64,000 nucleotides of DNA. Source: Patella vulgata. Lineage: Eukaryota > Mollusca > Gastropoda > Patellidae. The translations under genes were made by a program, and so were the position numbers. The notes beneath the pieces were generated by a model, which saw only the letters and a list, made by a program, of their open reading frames with translations, ran no database searches and was not told where the DNA came from. Shown in pieces: positions 22,601 through 34,080 of this stretch (its first letter is position 1; each line of letters starts with the position of its first letter). The stretch is taken from NCBI RefSeq assembly GCF_932274485.2, contig NC_065879.2, forward strand, positions 37,318,436 to 37,382,435, in the 5' to 3' direction.

Positions 22601-24994
22601 CGCTAGAGGAGGCCACAACCAGAGGCGGATTCAATGGGGGGAGTGAGGGGCGCCCCCCCCCCCTAATTTTCGACAGTGCCCTTTTTTACTGCTGAAAGTG
22701 CCTTTTCTCAGACTCAAATATGTCCATTCCCAACCCGTTGTAGGGATCCCAAATGACTCAAACCAAACACACCAGTCTGGGAAATAGCTCTTGGTATGGC
22801 TACAGATGCAAGGTGTGCCCCGTCTCCGCGGTCAATGCCTTCATTTTGCAGCGCCCCCCCATTTCAAAATTCCTAGATCTGCCCCTGACAACCGTTACTA
22901 AACACTTTATTCCGATTGTTCTCCAAGTCTGTGAATTTCATTTTGGGGGGTACTGTGATATCACGAACGTTATCAATTTCAAGGACTTTCGGCGAGACGT
23001 ATTCTTATTTTCTGTTGATGTCAAGGTCGTCTGTGCACAACATAACACTAAAATAGTTGCCTTAAACCAAATATTAAAAATCTAGTCCCAAAAATCCTGA
23101 GTGTCAAGTTTTTAATTTGGCTGAGTATAGATGACCAACACCTATTGTAGCCTAGGGATGCGGTTCTCACCTTTTTTCACACAGACTCCTTGGGACATTT
23201 TACAAATCTACAAGGACCCCTCTCCCCCACCACATCCCCTCACCCAATATCTGCACTTAACTCTGTTCAGTGGTGTTACCACAACTTTTCTAATTAATCT
23301 TTGATATACCCTAACACAGGTCATCTTAATGTGAAAAATTAACTTATTAACAGAGAGATAAAGAAATGGGGTTTAACGTCCATTCGACACAAACTAGGTC
23401 ATTTTGGAACTAACACATGGTTCAATTTTATTTCAACAAAAAAGTGGCAGGAAACCGGAGGGGTCGGAGAAAACCCACGAGGTTGGACATGCGACCCTAC
23501 TCCTTGTCAAGTACAACCGGGGAATCGAAACCACGCCAGTTGACTCAATGACAGACCTTATGATACAGCGTGCACATGCTAACCATTCGGCCATCAAACC
23601 CCCCACTTGTGAAACAAATATGCATAAAACAATATGAACTTTGATAACATCATACATTTCTTTTTCTTCACAATTCACACTCAGTAGATATGAATACATT
23701 TTATGGTTATATTAAAAAATGACCAGCCAAGCAGAGCAATGTGAAACTTTTTTTCTTAAGAAGATAATTACATTTTATTCTTCCAAATAAACCGAAGTCC
23801 CACTTCAATTTGGGATGGTTGAAGGATCAATCCCGATTATATTTTGGAGAATAAAACTGCTTAATTTTGTGTTAAAAGCCCTTAAAATCCTCTACCCCGC
23901 AACTAACTCAGTATTTGGGATATGTTTTAAAACAACTTAAACCCGTCAGTTTTCATTTGAAAATGAAGATCGGTGTCCCAAGCTGTATTATACAGTATCT
24001 GGATAAAACCAGACTTTTATTTTATAAAAATAATGTGAAGGTGAAATTTACCTTACAACATCAAGTATAGCACTGTATAGACCTATAAAGGAACCGCAAT
24101 AGATTATCAGGTCACCCAACGACTAAATTGACCCGAAATCTTAAAAGGTTAAATGTCCGGATATGCGGTTTTGATGTTTACGTCCATACGACACAATATT
24201 TTGCGGTAAAGTACACCATTCCTCTACATATTGGTGCTTAAATTTCATACGTACACAGACTTTTATTTCTGAAACTCTTGTTAAAATGGGGATGGTCCCT
24301 TTAAACAACAGAGATATTGATGGGGACAGTATAAGAAAATTTTATATAAACACAGATTGTTAATCCCAATGTTAATCCCGAGTAAGGTCCCCATTGTTAA
24401 TTTGGATTAAAGAAATATATACTGCCCCCACCCCATCTCCATCAGACGATAAATTGCAAATAGAAAAGACTGGGTTTGCAATCTAAGAGATGTATTTAAT
24501 TAAAAAAAAGTGATGAAAGAAATTTTAAGAATGCAGCTGGCCTAGAGACAAGACAATTCCATTTTTTTTCATATTTGTATATAACGATTTATCATATAGA
24601 TATATTAAACACTGATACCTCAAAGGACTTTTCCTAAATTTTAATAATATTTCATATTTGTTTTGATTTGATTTAAATAATAGATAATTTTTGTGTAGCC
24701 CTACATTGATCATTATTTGTTTTACATACTATGGGATATCTTATAATATACCTAGTTTTATATATACTTAGTTTTACACTCATTCATGTATAGTAAGCTA
24801 TAATATAACAGTATGCAATATCCAAAGTCCATGTGATAATGTCTTTGATATGCACCTACCTGTAATTTTTCATGTGTGACCGTCATACCGTCCGGATTCC
24901 GGACAAGTGCCAAAACTTCGTGTCCTCTGCTTAATGCCTCTTCTACAACTGCTTGACCTGACGGTCCAGTAGCGCCTAATACAGCCACCTTCAT
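19648..24994 (-). CDS. NAD(P)-binding reductase, flavin reductase/biliverdin reductase B-like
   Basis: Four exons: 24860-24994, 21050-21251, 20435-20599 and 19648-19787 (642 nt, 213 residues). Every junction is GT-AG and frame is kept (phases 0, 1, 1). The first exon gives MKVAVLGATGPSGQ, the Gly-rich dinucleotide motif GATGxxG of a Rossmann fold (residues 7-13), and LVRNPD, the usual site reading the NADP phosphate. Later come DAVVSCIGS, NRFVCMSAWG (Ser aligned with the active-site region of the family), VVRPPGLT and PRKDVAKFIL. Human BLVRB is 206 residues. Expected role: cytosolic NADPH-dependent reduction of flavins or tetrapyrroles, but the substrate cannot be read from sequence. Intron 1 (3.6 kb) hosts a Tc1 element and a SINE. 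The start ATG follows CGGCGAA and is the only one in frame at the motif. A related NmrA/SDR-type epimerase is the alternative. Confidence 0.9.
21618..22619 (+). pseudogene. Tc1 transposase pseudogene with three in-frame stops
   Basis: One frame runs from ATG at 21618 through the whole transposase. The N-terminal HTH (VVTVARAFNCSRQTIINLRM) is followed by FSDESRF, FGGGNFMVWG, FQQDNARPH and SPDLNPIEHIWD, the DD34E catalytic set. Stops interrupt it after KPYN (21960-21962), after LLPF-M (22296-22298) and after RRVRQ. No frameshift is seen. The last codons (RGGHN) are cut by the MITE at 22620. The perfect element ends against a broken gene suggest mobilisation in trans before insertion, or modest age. 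Confidence 0.9.
22620..22887. mobile_element. MITE inserted in the Tc1 element (hAT-like ends)
   Basis: Ends are CAGAGGCGGATTC and, inverted, CAGGGGCAGATCTAGG, with subterminal G/C runs. The Tc1 sequence resumes after it with ACAAC repeated on both sides (22615-22619 and 22888-22892), a 5-bp duplication, or 6 bp if the ends are set one base inward. That is shorter than the usual hAT 8 bp, so superfamily is uncertain. Confidence 0.7.
23362..23606 (-). repeat. SINE family B, full-length copy with shared tail
   Basis: On the minus strand: tRNA-like head with GGCCGAATGGTTAGC, B box GGTTTCGATTCCCC, central GTGGGTTTTCTCCGACCCCT block, TTGAACCATG, and the 3' end ACGTTAAACCCCATTTC. Lies in intron 1 of the reductase gene, same strand as the gene. 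Confidence 0.85.
23700..24859. other. Rest of intron 1 of the reductase gene
   Basis: AT-rich, no exon-like frame and no repeat that I could classify. A 62-codon minus-strand frame near 24525 is not coding by any sign. Confidence 0.4.
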
Positions 24995-25774
24995 TTCGCC
25001 GAATCGACAATAGAAATGTATATAATGTAGCCTACGTGATTATCGTGTAACGGTATAAGTCGTCATATGGTACAGATATCAAATAAACACTTAAATGTCA
25101 CGTGACAAGCCGATCGCCAGCTGTGGAAGTTTACTCGTACTGTAGACTTAGGGGTTATCATTATCCAGTGATAATGATTGACAATAAATGTAAATATATC
25201 GGAGAGTTTGCTTTCTTTTGTTTTTCAATAATTCATCTTTTGAAGATGCACAAGACTTTTTTTATATGTTCTATTCGAATTGTTATACGGTTAACGGGTT
25301 GAAATTGCGACTATAGTATTTGGGGTTATTGGGTGGCGAGGCCTACGTGCTAGTAAAAGTTACCTAAGTGCGTGTAGATCACGTAGGCCATGTAGGGTGT
25401 GTGTGTATTAAGCTACCGCTAATAGATGTTCGAAATTAGTATTGCTTTCAATCTGTAAAGAATTAACGTGATTTTAAAAATTATTTTTTTTTAAAAAAAT
25501 ATGATTATTCGATCAGTTATAAGGTCTAATCACAAAATGAAAGTCAGTATTTTACTGAGTTGCACTGGGCATTTCAGCTGACCAAAATACGAAATTGAAA
25601 AAAAAAAAAAAAAAAAAAAATTACACGTTGAAAAAATACTGAGTTATTCTGCCTTTTTTCTTTATCATTATATCAAGAGCTCAGTAACAGAGGGCATTAA
25701 TTATGGTGACAGTTAAGTCACAAATTCCTTGTCGGTGGTGCTGGACTCCGCCTGGTATTGAAGTATTGAACCGT
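24995..25774. other. Region upstream of the reductase gene
   Basis: Presumed promoter side of the minus-strand gene. CCTACGTGAT near 25031 and TCACGTGACA near 25100 contain CACGTG/ACGTGA E-box-like cores. Neither is proven. A long A run ends at 25620. Confidence 0.3.
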
Positions 25775-25999
25775 GTCTAGTCGTTCGGATCGTACGAAAG
25801 ACCAAGGTTCCGTGTACCTATTGGCGCTCGAGCTAAAGAACTCATGCACGTAATAGTTGGAATTCGGCGAAGAGTAGGCAGAAACGCCTCCGCCCGGGCT
25901 ACATTTCTCTCATAGCACACGGTATGCCCCGAATCGTAATGGCCATCTTTATTAGCCCCGTTGGTAAAGAAAAGTAGGTCCTTAACCCCATTTCAATAA
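25775..25999 (+). repeat. SINE family A, 5'-truncated copy
   Basis: Begins at GTCTAGTCGTTCGGAT in the SINE body, carries GTTCCGTGTACC, GGAATTCGGCGAAGAGTAGG and TCATAGCACACGG, and ends with AACCCCATTTCA. The tRNA-like head is missing. Confidence 0.75.
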
Positions 26000-26255
26000 T
26001 CGCTTAAAAATTGCTCAAAACATCTAATCTTTAGTTTGACATGGAATCCCAAATATTAGCTTTTGTCGCGCGAGACAATAATTGGCCGGAAATGTCTCGT
26101 TATTAATCGCCACGTTACCCTAGAACTTATGTCACTTCCGGTACCAATGAAACCGTTAAACAGGTTTCCACATAAGCATTGCACACATGAAATAAAATGG
26201 ACGCAGAAACAACCAAATCCAGCAATCAATTCATTTGCTACATGTCAGTGATCCT

Positions 26256-27745
26256 GTCAAAATTACATTACTTCCGGTGATAATGAAAATGTTAAATTGG
26301 TTTATGAAATCAGAAATAGCATCATCACATGGTGAAAATTTTATGTAAATCCTATAATAATTGCCACCTTTATAGACCAAAAACCTTGAAAAATGACTTG
26401 TAGAAAATCGCCTATTTCTCTGCAACCGTACAAGTTAGAAACCATTTTGAGGTATCTGTATGATCGAATGAGTTCATTCTATTTGTTGATTGGAATCAAA
26501 TATCTTAATTTTAAAAACATTACAAATCTGATTCATTGGAATAAAATATCTGTTTTGAAGGCTAAAAATACAGTTTTTGCCAAAATGACGTTACTTCCGG
26601 TGATAATGAAAATCTTAAATTACTTGTATGAAATCAGAAATAGCATCATCACATGGTGAAAGTTTTATGTAAATCCTATAATAATTGCCACCTTTATAGA
26701 CCAAAAACCTTGAAAAATGACTTGTAGAAAATCGCCTATTTCTCTGCAACCGTACAAGTTAGAAACCATTTTGAGGTATCTGTATGATCGAATGAGTTCA
26801 TTCTATTTGTTGATTGGAATCAAATATCTTAATTTTAAAAACATTACAAATCTGATTCATTGGAATAAAATATCTGTTTTGAAGGCTAAAAATACAGTTT
26901 TTGCCAAAATGACGTTACTTCCGGTGATAATGAAAATCTTAAATTACTTGTATGAAATCGTAAATGGCATTATGTATCACACAGTGAAAATTTCATGAAA
27001 ATCGAATAATTATTGACACTTTTATTGACAAAAAACCTTAAAAAGTGACCTGTTGAAAATTGCCTATTTCTCCGCAACTGAACAAGTTAGAAACCATTTT
27101 GTGATATCTATATGATCGTAAGGGTTCATTGTATTAGTTGTTTTGAATCAAATATCAAAATTTTAAACAAATAACAAATATGACTCATTTGAATAAATTA
27201 CTGGTTTCGAAGGCTATAAATACAATTTTTGCCCAAATTACGTCATTTCCGGTGATATTGAAAATGTTAAATTGGTTTGACCTAGTTAAAATTGACATTA
27301 CACATCAAATGGTGTCACTTTTATGGAAATCGAATAATAATTGACTCTTTTACAGGCAAACTAGCGTAAAAAGTGACTCATGCAAAATTGCCCATTTCTC
27401 GGCAACTGCGCATATTACAAATTAATTTTCACATACATTCTCTCCGTATAGATTATTGCTACGAGTTTATGGAAGTTACGACGTAATATTTTAAAATATG
27501 AAAACGCTGGATGGGTTGTAAATAGCTTAATTTTACACCTTTTTTCACCTTTTAATCGAAATAGCACAATTTCAGTTTTTCCAGATTTGAAAAAAATAAT
27601 ATTTGCTTTCGAAAAATGGTACCTAACTGTCAAAATTGTAGTTTTTTGTCAATTTACGCCACTTCCGGTGCCGACAGATAACACTATTGGTAACAAAAAA
27701 AATGACAATTGAGACAACGGAGCATATAAACTTTGTTTTATACAA
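26256..27745. repeat. Satellite-like array, ~324-bp unit
   Basis: CTTCCGGT-marked units begin near 26270, 26593, 26917, 27245 and 27661. The first full units (26270-26592 and 26593-26916) are almost identical over a 324-bp period; later units diverge steadily and the last is longer. Each AT-rich unit has an open frame that repeats exactly in neighbours, as expected from duplication rather than coding. A looser CTTCCGGT block at 26131 may be an older unit. Confidence 0.9.
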
Positions 27746-28479
27746 ATCGAACAATAAATAATTAATCTAGGACTGAAAAACTTAATTATTCAATGGTGGC
27801 CAAGGAAAATTACCGAGACAAAAATTTTTCACATTTTTGCCCAAGTCAGAGGACTCGTTATATTTGTGTAAAACACGACTAAAAAATATTCATAAATAAA
27901 AAAGTTTTTTGTAAAAATTTAAATTTTCTAAATTTAGCGCCTAATATCTGCGAAGATTTGCCGAAAATGAAAAATCAAAAGTAGCGTAGCTATGTGCCCC
28001 GTCTCCGGCTATGCCAAAATGCATCGAAAGTTAAAATCCAATGATTATTGTTAAAATTACTGCAATATTTCTAAAAACGATAGCTTCGGTGATTTCGGAC
28101 ATTTCGCATTGTCGCAGAACGTTCAAAATAGCTTTATCCTCTAAGTCACACCCACATTTCCGATAAAACCGAAGAAATCGTAACGATCCGACAATCAGTT
28201 GCTGAGATCTACTCAAAACAAAAGAAGAATAATAATAATAAGAATAATAATTTTAACAAAAACAATAGTGTTTCACACAAGCTACGCAGTGTGAAACCCT
28301 AAATATCTGAATGTTGCAAAAAAAAAACATGGCAAGTAATAGACGGCATATAATCGTAGACATAGACTAGTCATAGACATATAGAATGACTCAAACTAAA
28401 TAAAGAAAAACACAGCTATGAACTTATCAGTATACACCAGTGAATACTCAATTGGGATCTCGTGGTTCATCACATTTTC
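27746..28479. other. Intergenic DNA, no gene recognised
   Basis: AT-rich. ACTCAAAACAAAAGAAGAAT with (AAT)n near 28213-28245. No gene or classified repeat. Confidence 0.4.
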
Positions 28480-28547
28480 TTAGTGTGCCGTTCAAAATTT
28501 CGCGGCACACTTAGGACGACCTCGCGGCACACTGGTCGAGAATCACT
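28480..28547 (-). mobile_element. hAT-type transposon end, fragment
   Basis: On the minus strand the piece begins CAGTGATTCTCGACCAGTGT, the form of hAT ends seen in many animals, then GCCGCGAGG. The other end was not found, so this is a remnant. Confidence 0.4.
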
Positions 28548-28746
28548 GCCTTAACGTAAGGTCACAGAGCGCCGAAAACCGAGTTTCAAATAAAGCCGTT
28601 AGAAAAATATAGCCCATATCGCCTGCAGACGGTTTTCGGCGAAGGTGGTTAACTGCGAAACGGAACGTTGCAGAACGCTGAATATCAATAGGGTGGTCCT
28701 CTCATTAACTCAATGCTTCAAACCAAATGTGAACAACCTACGTTAA

Positions 28747-29055
28747 AATTGCAGTGTGTAAGAGCTAAATCTGCCTATTGCAGGTTATTTTTCAGACTTC
28801 AAATATAATATAGATTATTATTTAGACATTACACGATATATTTTAATATATCACTTGAAAAATGGATTAGAACAATCGCGGCATTTAATAATTTAACGTT
28901 ATGGACAATAGACTTCATTATCGTAGCAATGGTACTTGACAATCAGGGCTGTTTGGACAAAATCTTTAACCATTCATAACTTCGCTCAGTAAAGAAATTT
29001 GATTGACATTTTCAATATATTCATATTATCTATTTTAAAACTATATAATGCATCT
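28747..29055. mobile_element. Palindromic MITE of the TTAA family, copy 2
   Basis: TTAA on both sides (28743-28746, 29056-29059). Left end AATTGCAGTGTGTAAGAGCT; right end ATAATGCATCT. Shares GCTAAATCTGCCTATTGCAG with the copies at 52685 and 59452. Lies 19 bp from the left end of the large element at 29075. Confidence 0.8.
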
Positions 29056-29229
29056 TTAAGGTATGTGGCCTTTATAGTCCAGGAGCTAATGACAAAATAA
29101 TATGGTCATCAGTTACAAAAGGTTTGATCCCCCAAATTGGTAGCAGGTGTTGGTAGGAGTAAAAATCAGTTGGTCAGATCGGGCACTGCTGGGGCGTATA
29201 GCCGCAGCAGCACCTTAAAGTAGCTCCCA

Positions 29230-29998
29230 GGGGGCCTAAAATTAGGTCATAAGTTACATGGCTGAAACTTTGTAGGGACAATGGTATCCATAGTCGGAGT
29301 AAATATTTCACAAATCTAACCAAAATTTCCGGGGCTTTCCCCAAGTCAGACCACGCCCAATATCGCCTCACGGGGCTAATAATATGGTCATCAGTTACAT
29401 GGCTGAAACTTACCAGAAACGAAGATCCTCACTTGGTAAATACAATTTTCAAAAATCTAACCAAAAATTTGGGGGCTTTCCCCAAGTCAGATCGCTCTAA
29501 AGTATGTCCGACCACACCCTAAAAATGGGGCTTTTTATATGGTCATAAGTTACATGGCTGAAACTTACCAGAAACAAAGATCCATACTTGGTAAATACAA
29601 TTTTCAAAAATCTAACCAAAACTTTGGGGGCTTTCCCCAAGTCAGATCGCCCTAAAGTATGTCCGACCACACCCTAAAAATGGGGCTTTTTATATGGTCA
29701 TAAGTTACATGGCTGAAACTTACTGGAAACAAAGATCCATACTTGGAAAACATATTTTTAAAAAATCTAACCAAAAATGTTGGGGCTTTCCTCAAGTCAG
29801 ATCGTCCTAAAGCCCACCTGGCCACGCCCTAAAAGTGGGACTTTTTATATGGTCATCAGTTACATGGCTGAAACTTACCAGAAATATTGTTCCATGCATG
29901 AAAAATGTATTTTTCGAAAATCTAACCATAAATGTGGGGGCTTTCCCCAAGTCAGACAGGTCTTAAAATTGCAGCCCCACCCACCCCCTCTATATAAA
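29230..29998. repeat. Subterminal ~155-bp tandem repeats, left arm
   Basis: GTTACATGGCTGAAACT recurs at 29253, 29393, 29549, 29704 and 29859 (spacings 140, 156, 155, 155), each followed by a TCTAACCAAAA block and GGGGCTTTCCCCAAGTCAGA. The arm is therefore mostly an array. Confidence 0.92.
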
Positions 29999-30699
29999 GC
30001 TTATAATAATGTAATATCAATAATACATTGTTAAACCGCATCAAGATTCAAAATTATAGCACAAGAATAGAACAAATGTTTATTAGCTATGTGAAATCCT
30101 AAAATGAGCAATGGTATCAAGTGTTTTAGGAAGAGTAAGCATGTCATATCCCATTCACGACACCTCTTATGAATAGATAGTTAGGACTGATGTTAAATTT
30201 ATGTCTTCAAACGTTCTGTATTCCATCACAAGTTGCTTTGGTTTGAATTCGATAGTTTTTGCTGTTCCCGATCTTCGATAATGAATAACAACCTAATGGA
30301 TTTTAAAAAATGTTAGTCAGTGATGAATTACTGAAATTATGAAATCTATTTATAGTTCTAATACATATAACTTTAGTTATCCTTCCTCCTCATTGGTAAA
30401 TATTTGTTACGCACAACATTTAAATGATTTAAAATAAGTGACTAAGTGTGGCTGGGTGATGCCAATAGTTAATCTGTCACACTTTCATCGTCACTACAAG
30501 AATTGTTTGATTCGTCATCGGAGTCCTTGCTCTCTTGGTCACTATCTTCATCTATGAAAATACTCTCAACTGACACGGGAGAAACATCACTATCAAACCA
30601 CTTTAATTCATACACCCCATCATCATTTCAAACCCACCCTCTATTCTTTGGATGGAAATTGGGGAGATTATTCTTTGAAGCATTTATCCAGACACTACA
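29999..30699. other. Left part of the element's centre
   Basis: Between the left arm and the recognisable coding blocks. No motif identified. It may be the decayed 3' end of the minus-strand gene. Confidence 0.35.
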
Positions 30700-32310
30700 A
30701 ATATAATTCGCTCTCTTGATTTTCAAAGTTAATACCTGTGAGCATGGCGGCAAAGGGCTTGCTTCTATACCTTTAATACCAGAAAGACATCCATTTTTAG
30801 GCATCCTATAGATACAACAAACAAATCCTTCAATAACTATTTACTCCAGAAGGAATGAATTCACTTTTACCAAGAGAAAACAAGGCAATTATTAGTGATT
30901 GATGGTCAGTCTCAACAAAATCCCGAATGCCTACTGTATCATGAAGAGTGTCTTTACCAGAAAGAATTTCAACAAATCTATCGTAGTTTTTAAAAGTAAC
31001 CCAAGTTGATAGGTGTGGTGACACCATCATGCCAATGGGTGTTTCTTGGTTGCGCTCACTGGATGTAAATGTCAATTCTGTTTCGAGTCCCTCAATGCTA
31101 TTGTAACTTTATGTATGTCCCAAACGATTAAGAATCTCAATAACTTTTTTACTGCCTTTAAGACTTTTCATTGAAAGACCCTGTTGTAGGTGTTTTGATG
31201 GCTTAGTCCCACCCCTGGTTAAAGAATAAATGACATGCTGACTAATGGAATTAATTCTCTTGACTTTGTTTTATCCACAATTAGAGTATGGACCAACTAG
31301 TAGATGTGTAAAGAAAGGGGAAACCATGTCTGGTACTGCTATTTCACCATTTATGATATGTTGTATGGTTAAATTTTCAGGCAGTTTCATTTTCTTCGTA
31401 CTGAATATTTCTCATCGGAGTAAGAAAGTGACACTCTGAAGTTCTGAACTGTATGTTCAGTTTCGCTGGCGTTGTCAGATGCCTTGCGAACAGCGTCATC
31501 AACATTTAAACCTTTACTGAAGACAATATTACCAAATCTTTTATTCCCACTGTCAATTGAAATATTCTCACCAAAGAATTTAACCAGCTTGTTCTAAAAA
31601 TCGCTGAGCAAAATACCTAACTCTGTATAGTTTCCGCCACCAAATTCTAATAAACATGACTGATAGTATTGCAGTAATTTATTTAACAGGTAGACCTCTT
31701 GTTTTTCCCGAATAATGTCAGTCACAATACTACATAAAGCATCAAATGCTTTGGTATGTATATTCCTAGTATCATGTCATTCACTTTTATCATATGACCC
31801 GCTTACTTCTCGCATCTTTTCAACTCTGTGTTGATATTCTATTCTGCACATTGCATGATAATGAATGTCTTTGCCAATGAAATCTATATCTTGGATGTTC
31901 TTAAGCATATTTTCATCCTGAAGAATTGTTGCATATTCTTGAATATTTTTTTCGATTGTCTTTGTGAAACAGGTTATTACTGTCTGTTTGTGACCTTGAT
32001 GTTTTCTGTTTGATTTACTGCAAAACCGGCAGACCTTCTCGAACACACCTGAACTGGATGCAGAAGTCAATGTTAAACATGATCTCATCAATTTTGGATT
32101 GGAATTTGGATTGACATTTTCTTGTACTTCATCATTCTGTTTCTTTTGAATTTTAGATATCTCTGTAAATCTTCTACATCATTCCATATGAAATCCTGTT
32201 AACTCATATACAACTTTGGGGGCATAATTTCAGCATACTTCACACGTGACTTTTTACAGATTTCAAAAATTTTTGACAGTTTTGTAGAGTACCTTTCTTA
32301 AAAACAAGAA
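30700..32310 (-). pseudogene. Decayed transposon-borne zinc-finger-type protein gene
   Basis: The best-preserved piece (31777-32091) has VCRFCSKSN with a later HYHAMCRIEY, a Cys/His pair set found in uncharacterised proteins that recur in coral and mollusc genomes. Downstream on the same strand are TKAFDALCSIVTDIIREKQE, then LLEFGGGNYTELG, then, at 31075-30830, NYDRFVEILSGKDTLHDTVG with MMVSPHLSTW before it. These blocks follow each other in the order I recall for that family. Several stops interrupt the frames, so no product is expected. I recognise the family but not a biochemical activity, and no catalytic triad could be placed. Conserved order inside matched inverted repeats argues that it belongs to the element. 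Confidence 0.65.
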
Positions 32311-32372
32311 TCGGCACCATTGCTAGAATGAAGAGAGCACCAGCCTTCGTACGATATGATGTATACCAGAAT

Positions 32373-32745
32373 GAAATGAAATGAAATGGGGTTTAACGTC
32401 CTACTGTTTTGCTCCGAACTGGGCTAATGAAGACAGGCATACACCATGCAGTGTGCTATGAGGGAAATTTTGTCCGGACAGCGGCACTACGGCCAATCTT
32501 ATATCGAATTCCAACTGTCAAGGGATCTTTTACGTGCACGCCAATGTGTACACGGGACCTCGGGTTTTTCGTATCATCCGAATGACTAGACAGCTGTCCT
32601 TGTCAGGCCCTCCGTCCTGCATGACTGACAAGGGGAATCGCGCCGGAAAATCTGGATGAACTTTCTCGGCCAATGCAGGGATCGAACACCCCCGACCTCC
32701 AGGCTAGCGAGCCAGCGCCTTACCCACTTAGCCACTGTGATCCCC
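32373..32745 (-). mobile_element. SINE family A, full-length, with 12-bp target duplication
   Basis: GTATACCAGAAT is repeated exactly on both sides (32361-32372, 32746-32757). On the minus strand the element starts with a tRNA-like head: GTGGCTAAGTGGGTAAGGCG (A box) and TGTTCGATCCCTGC (B box). The body follows (GGCCGAGAAAGTTCATCCAG, CGAGGTCCCGTGTACACATT, GGAATTCGATATAAG), and it ends ACGTTAAACCCCATTTC with (ATTTC)n. 373 bp. It sits inside the large transposon, so it is younger than that insertion. It serves as my reference copy. Confidence 0.93.
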
Positions 32746-33312
32746 GTATACCAGAATAAAGAAGTAAGGATGGTTGATTTTTCTAACTTGACGTATTTGT
32801 ATTTTTGTATGTATTTATCTACCGTAAACATGGACATATTTGTACTGGATCTACTCTAATTTATATACATGCTTATATATATTACTGCTTGACTTTATGC
32901 CTTAATTCAGAATATTTGGAAATTTCAGTTATATTACCAATTGGATTGATTTTACCATCGTCTTTTTCAATTTCCATGTTGTATTAAGTTCTTAGACTTC
33001 AACTTGCAAAATGAATGAAATTTGTTCCGACTGTAAAAGTTACATACTTTTTGTGTGGAAGAAAACAAAATAATTGTACTCTATGAGACACTGTAACTGA
33101 AGACTAATATACAATACATGTATACCTATAGAATATTATATTGTACAAACTATTTATATTATGAGATAAAAAAGTTCATTTTTGGTGGCACAGAGATAAC
33201 CTGTTCTAATGATCACCATGGGAACTGCAAGACCCAAGTTATAAAACACATATTACAACACTGTTATTTCATTTCACACTTTTTAAAATGTAAATATGTT
33301 TAGATGATTTAT

Positions 33313-34080
33313 ATAGAGGTGGTGGGTGGGGATGCAATTCTAAGGCCCTTCTGACTTGTGGAAAGCCCCCACATTTATGGTTAGATTTTCGAAAATACAT
33401 TTTTCATGCATGGAACAATATTTCTGGTAAGTTACAGCCATGTAACTGGTGTCCATATAAAAAGTCCCACTTTTAGGGCGTGGCCAGGTGGGCTTTAGGA
33501 CGATCTGACTTGAGGAAAGCCCCAACATTTCTGGTTAGATTTGTGAAAAATATGTTTTCCAAGTATGGATCTTTGTTTCCAGTAAGTTTCAGCCATGTAA
33601 CTTATGACCATATAAAAAAGCCCATGTTTAGGGTGTGGTCGGACATACTTTAGAGTGGTCTGACTTGGGTAAAGCCCCCAAAATTTGGGTTAGATTTTTG
33701 AAAATTGTATTTACCAAGTATGGATCTTTGTTTCTGGTAAGTTTCAGCCATGTAACTTATGACCATATAAAAAGCCCCATTTTTAGGGTGTGGTCGGACA
33801 TACTTTAGAGCGATCTGACTTGGGGAAAGCCCCCAAATTTTTGGTTAGATTTTTGAAACTTGTATTTACCAAGTGTGGATCTTCGTTTCTGGTAAGTTTC
33901 AGCCATGTAACTGATGACCATATTATTAGCCCCGTGTGGCGATATTGGGCGTGGTCTGACTTGGGGAAAGCCCCGGAAATTTTGGTTAGATTTGTGAAAT
34001 ATTTACTCCGACTATGGATAACATTGTCCCTACAAAGTATTAGCCATGTAACTTATGACCTAATTTTAGGCCCCCTGGGG
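33313..34080. repeat. Subterminal ~155-bp tandem repeats, right arm
   Basis: Mirror image of the left array: CATGTAACT units preceded by GTTTCAGC and followed by GACCATATAAAAAGCCC, five copies in reverse order. The order of variant units matches the left arm, so both arms descend from one array. Confidence 0.9.

Larger units (their letters stand above)
21327..23127 (+). mobile_element. Tc1-like transposon, decayed, within intron 1 of the reductase gene
   Basis: Perfect 28-bp terminal inverted repeats beginning TACTCAGCCAAATTAAAAAC at 21327 and, inverted, ending at 23127. TA lies outside both (21325-21326, 23128-23129). The element is opposite in orientation to the host gene. It is a different Tc1 lineage from the one at 1649, with other ends and a different transposase. 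A 268-bp MITE sits inside it near the end of the transposase gene. Confidence 0.93.

Noticed and set aside
26393-26998. Two near-identical 88-93-codon open frames
   Set aside because: They lie in the 324-bp satellite; identical frames follow from duplication, with no motifs and no splice context.
29777-30034. 85-codon frame and its counterpart at 33340-33528
   Set aside because: They lie in the tandem repeats of the inverted arms; the similarity is due to the repeats.
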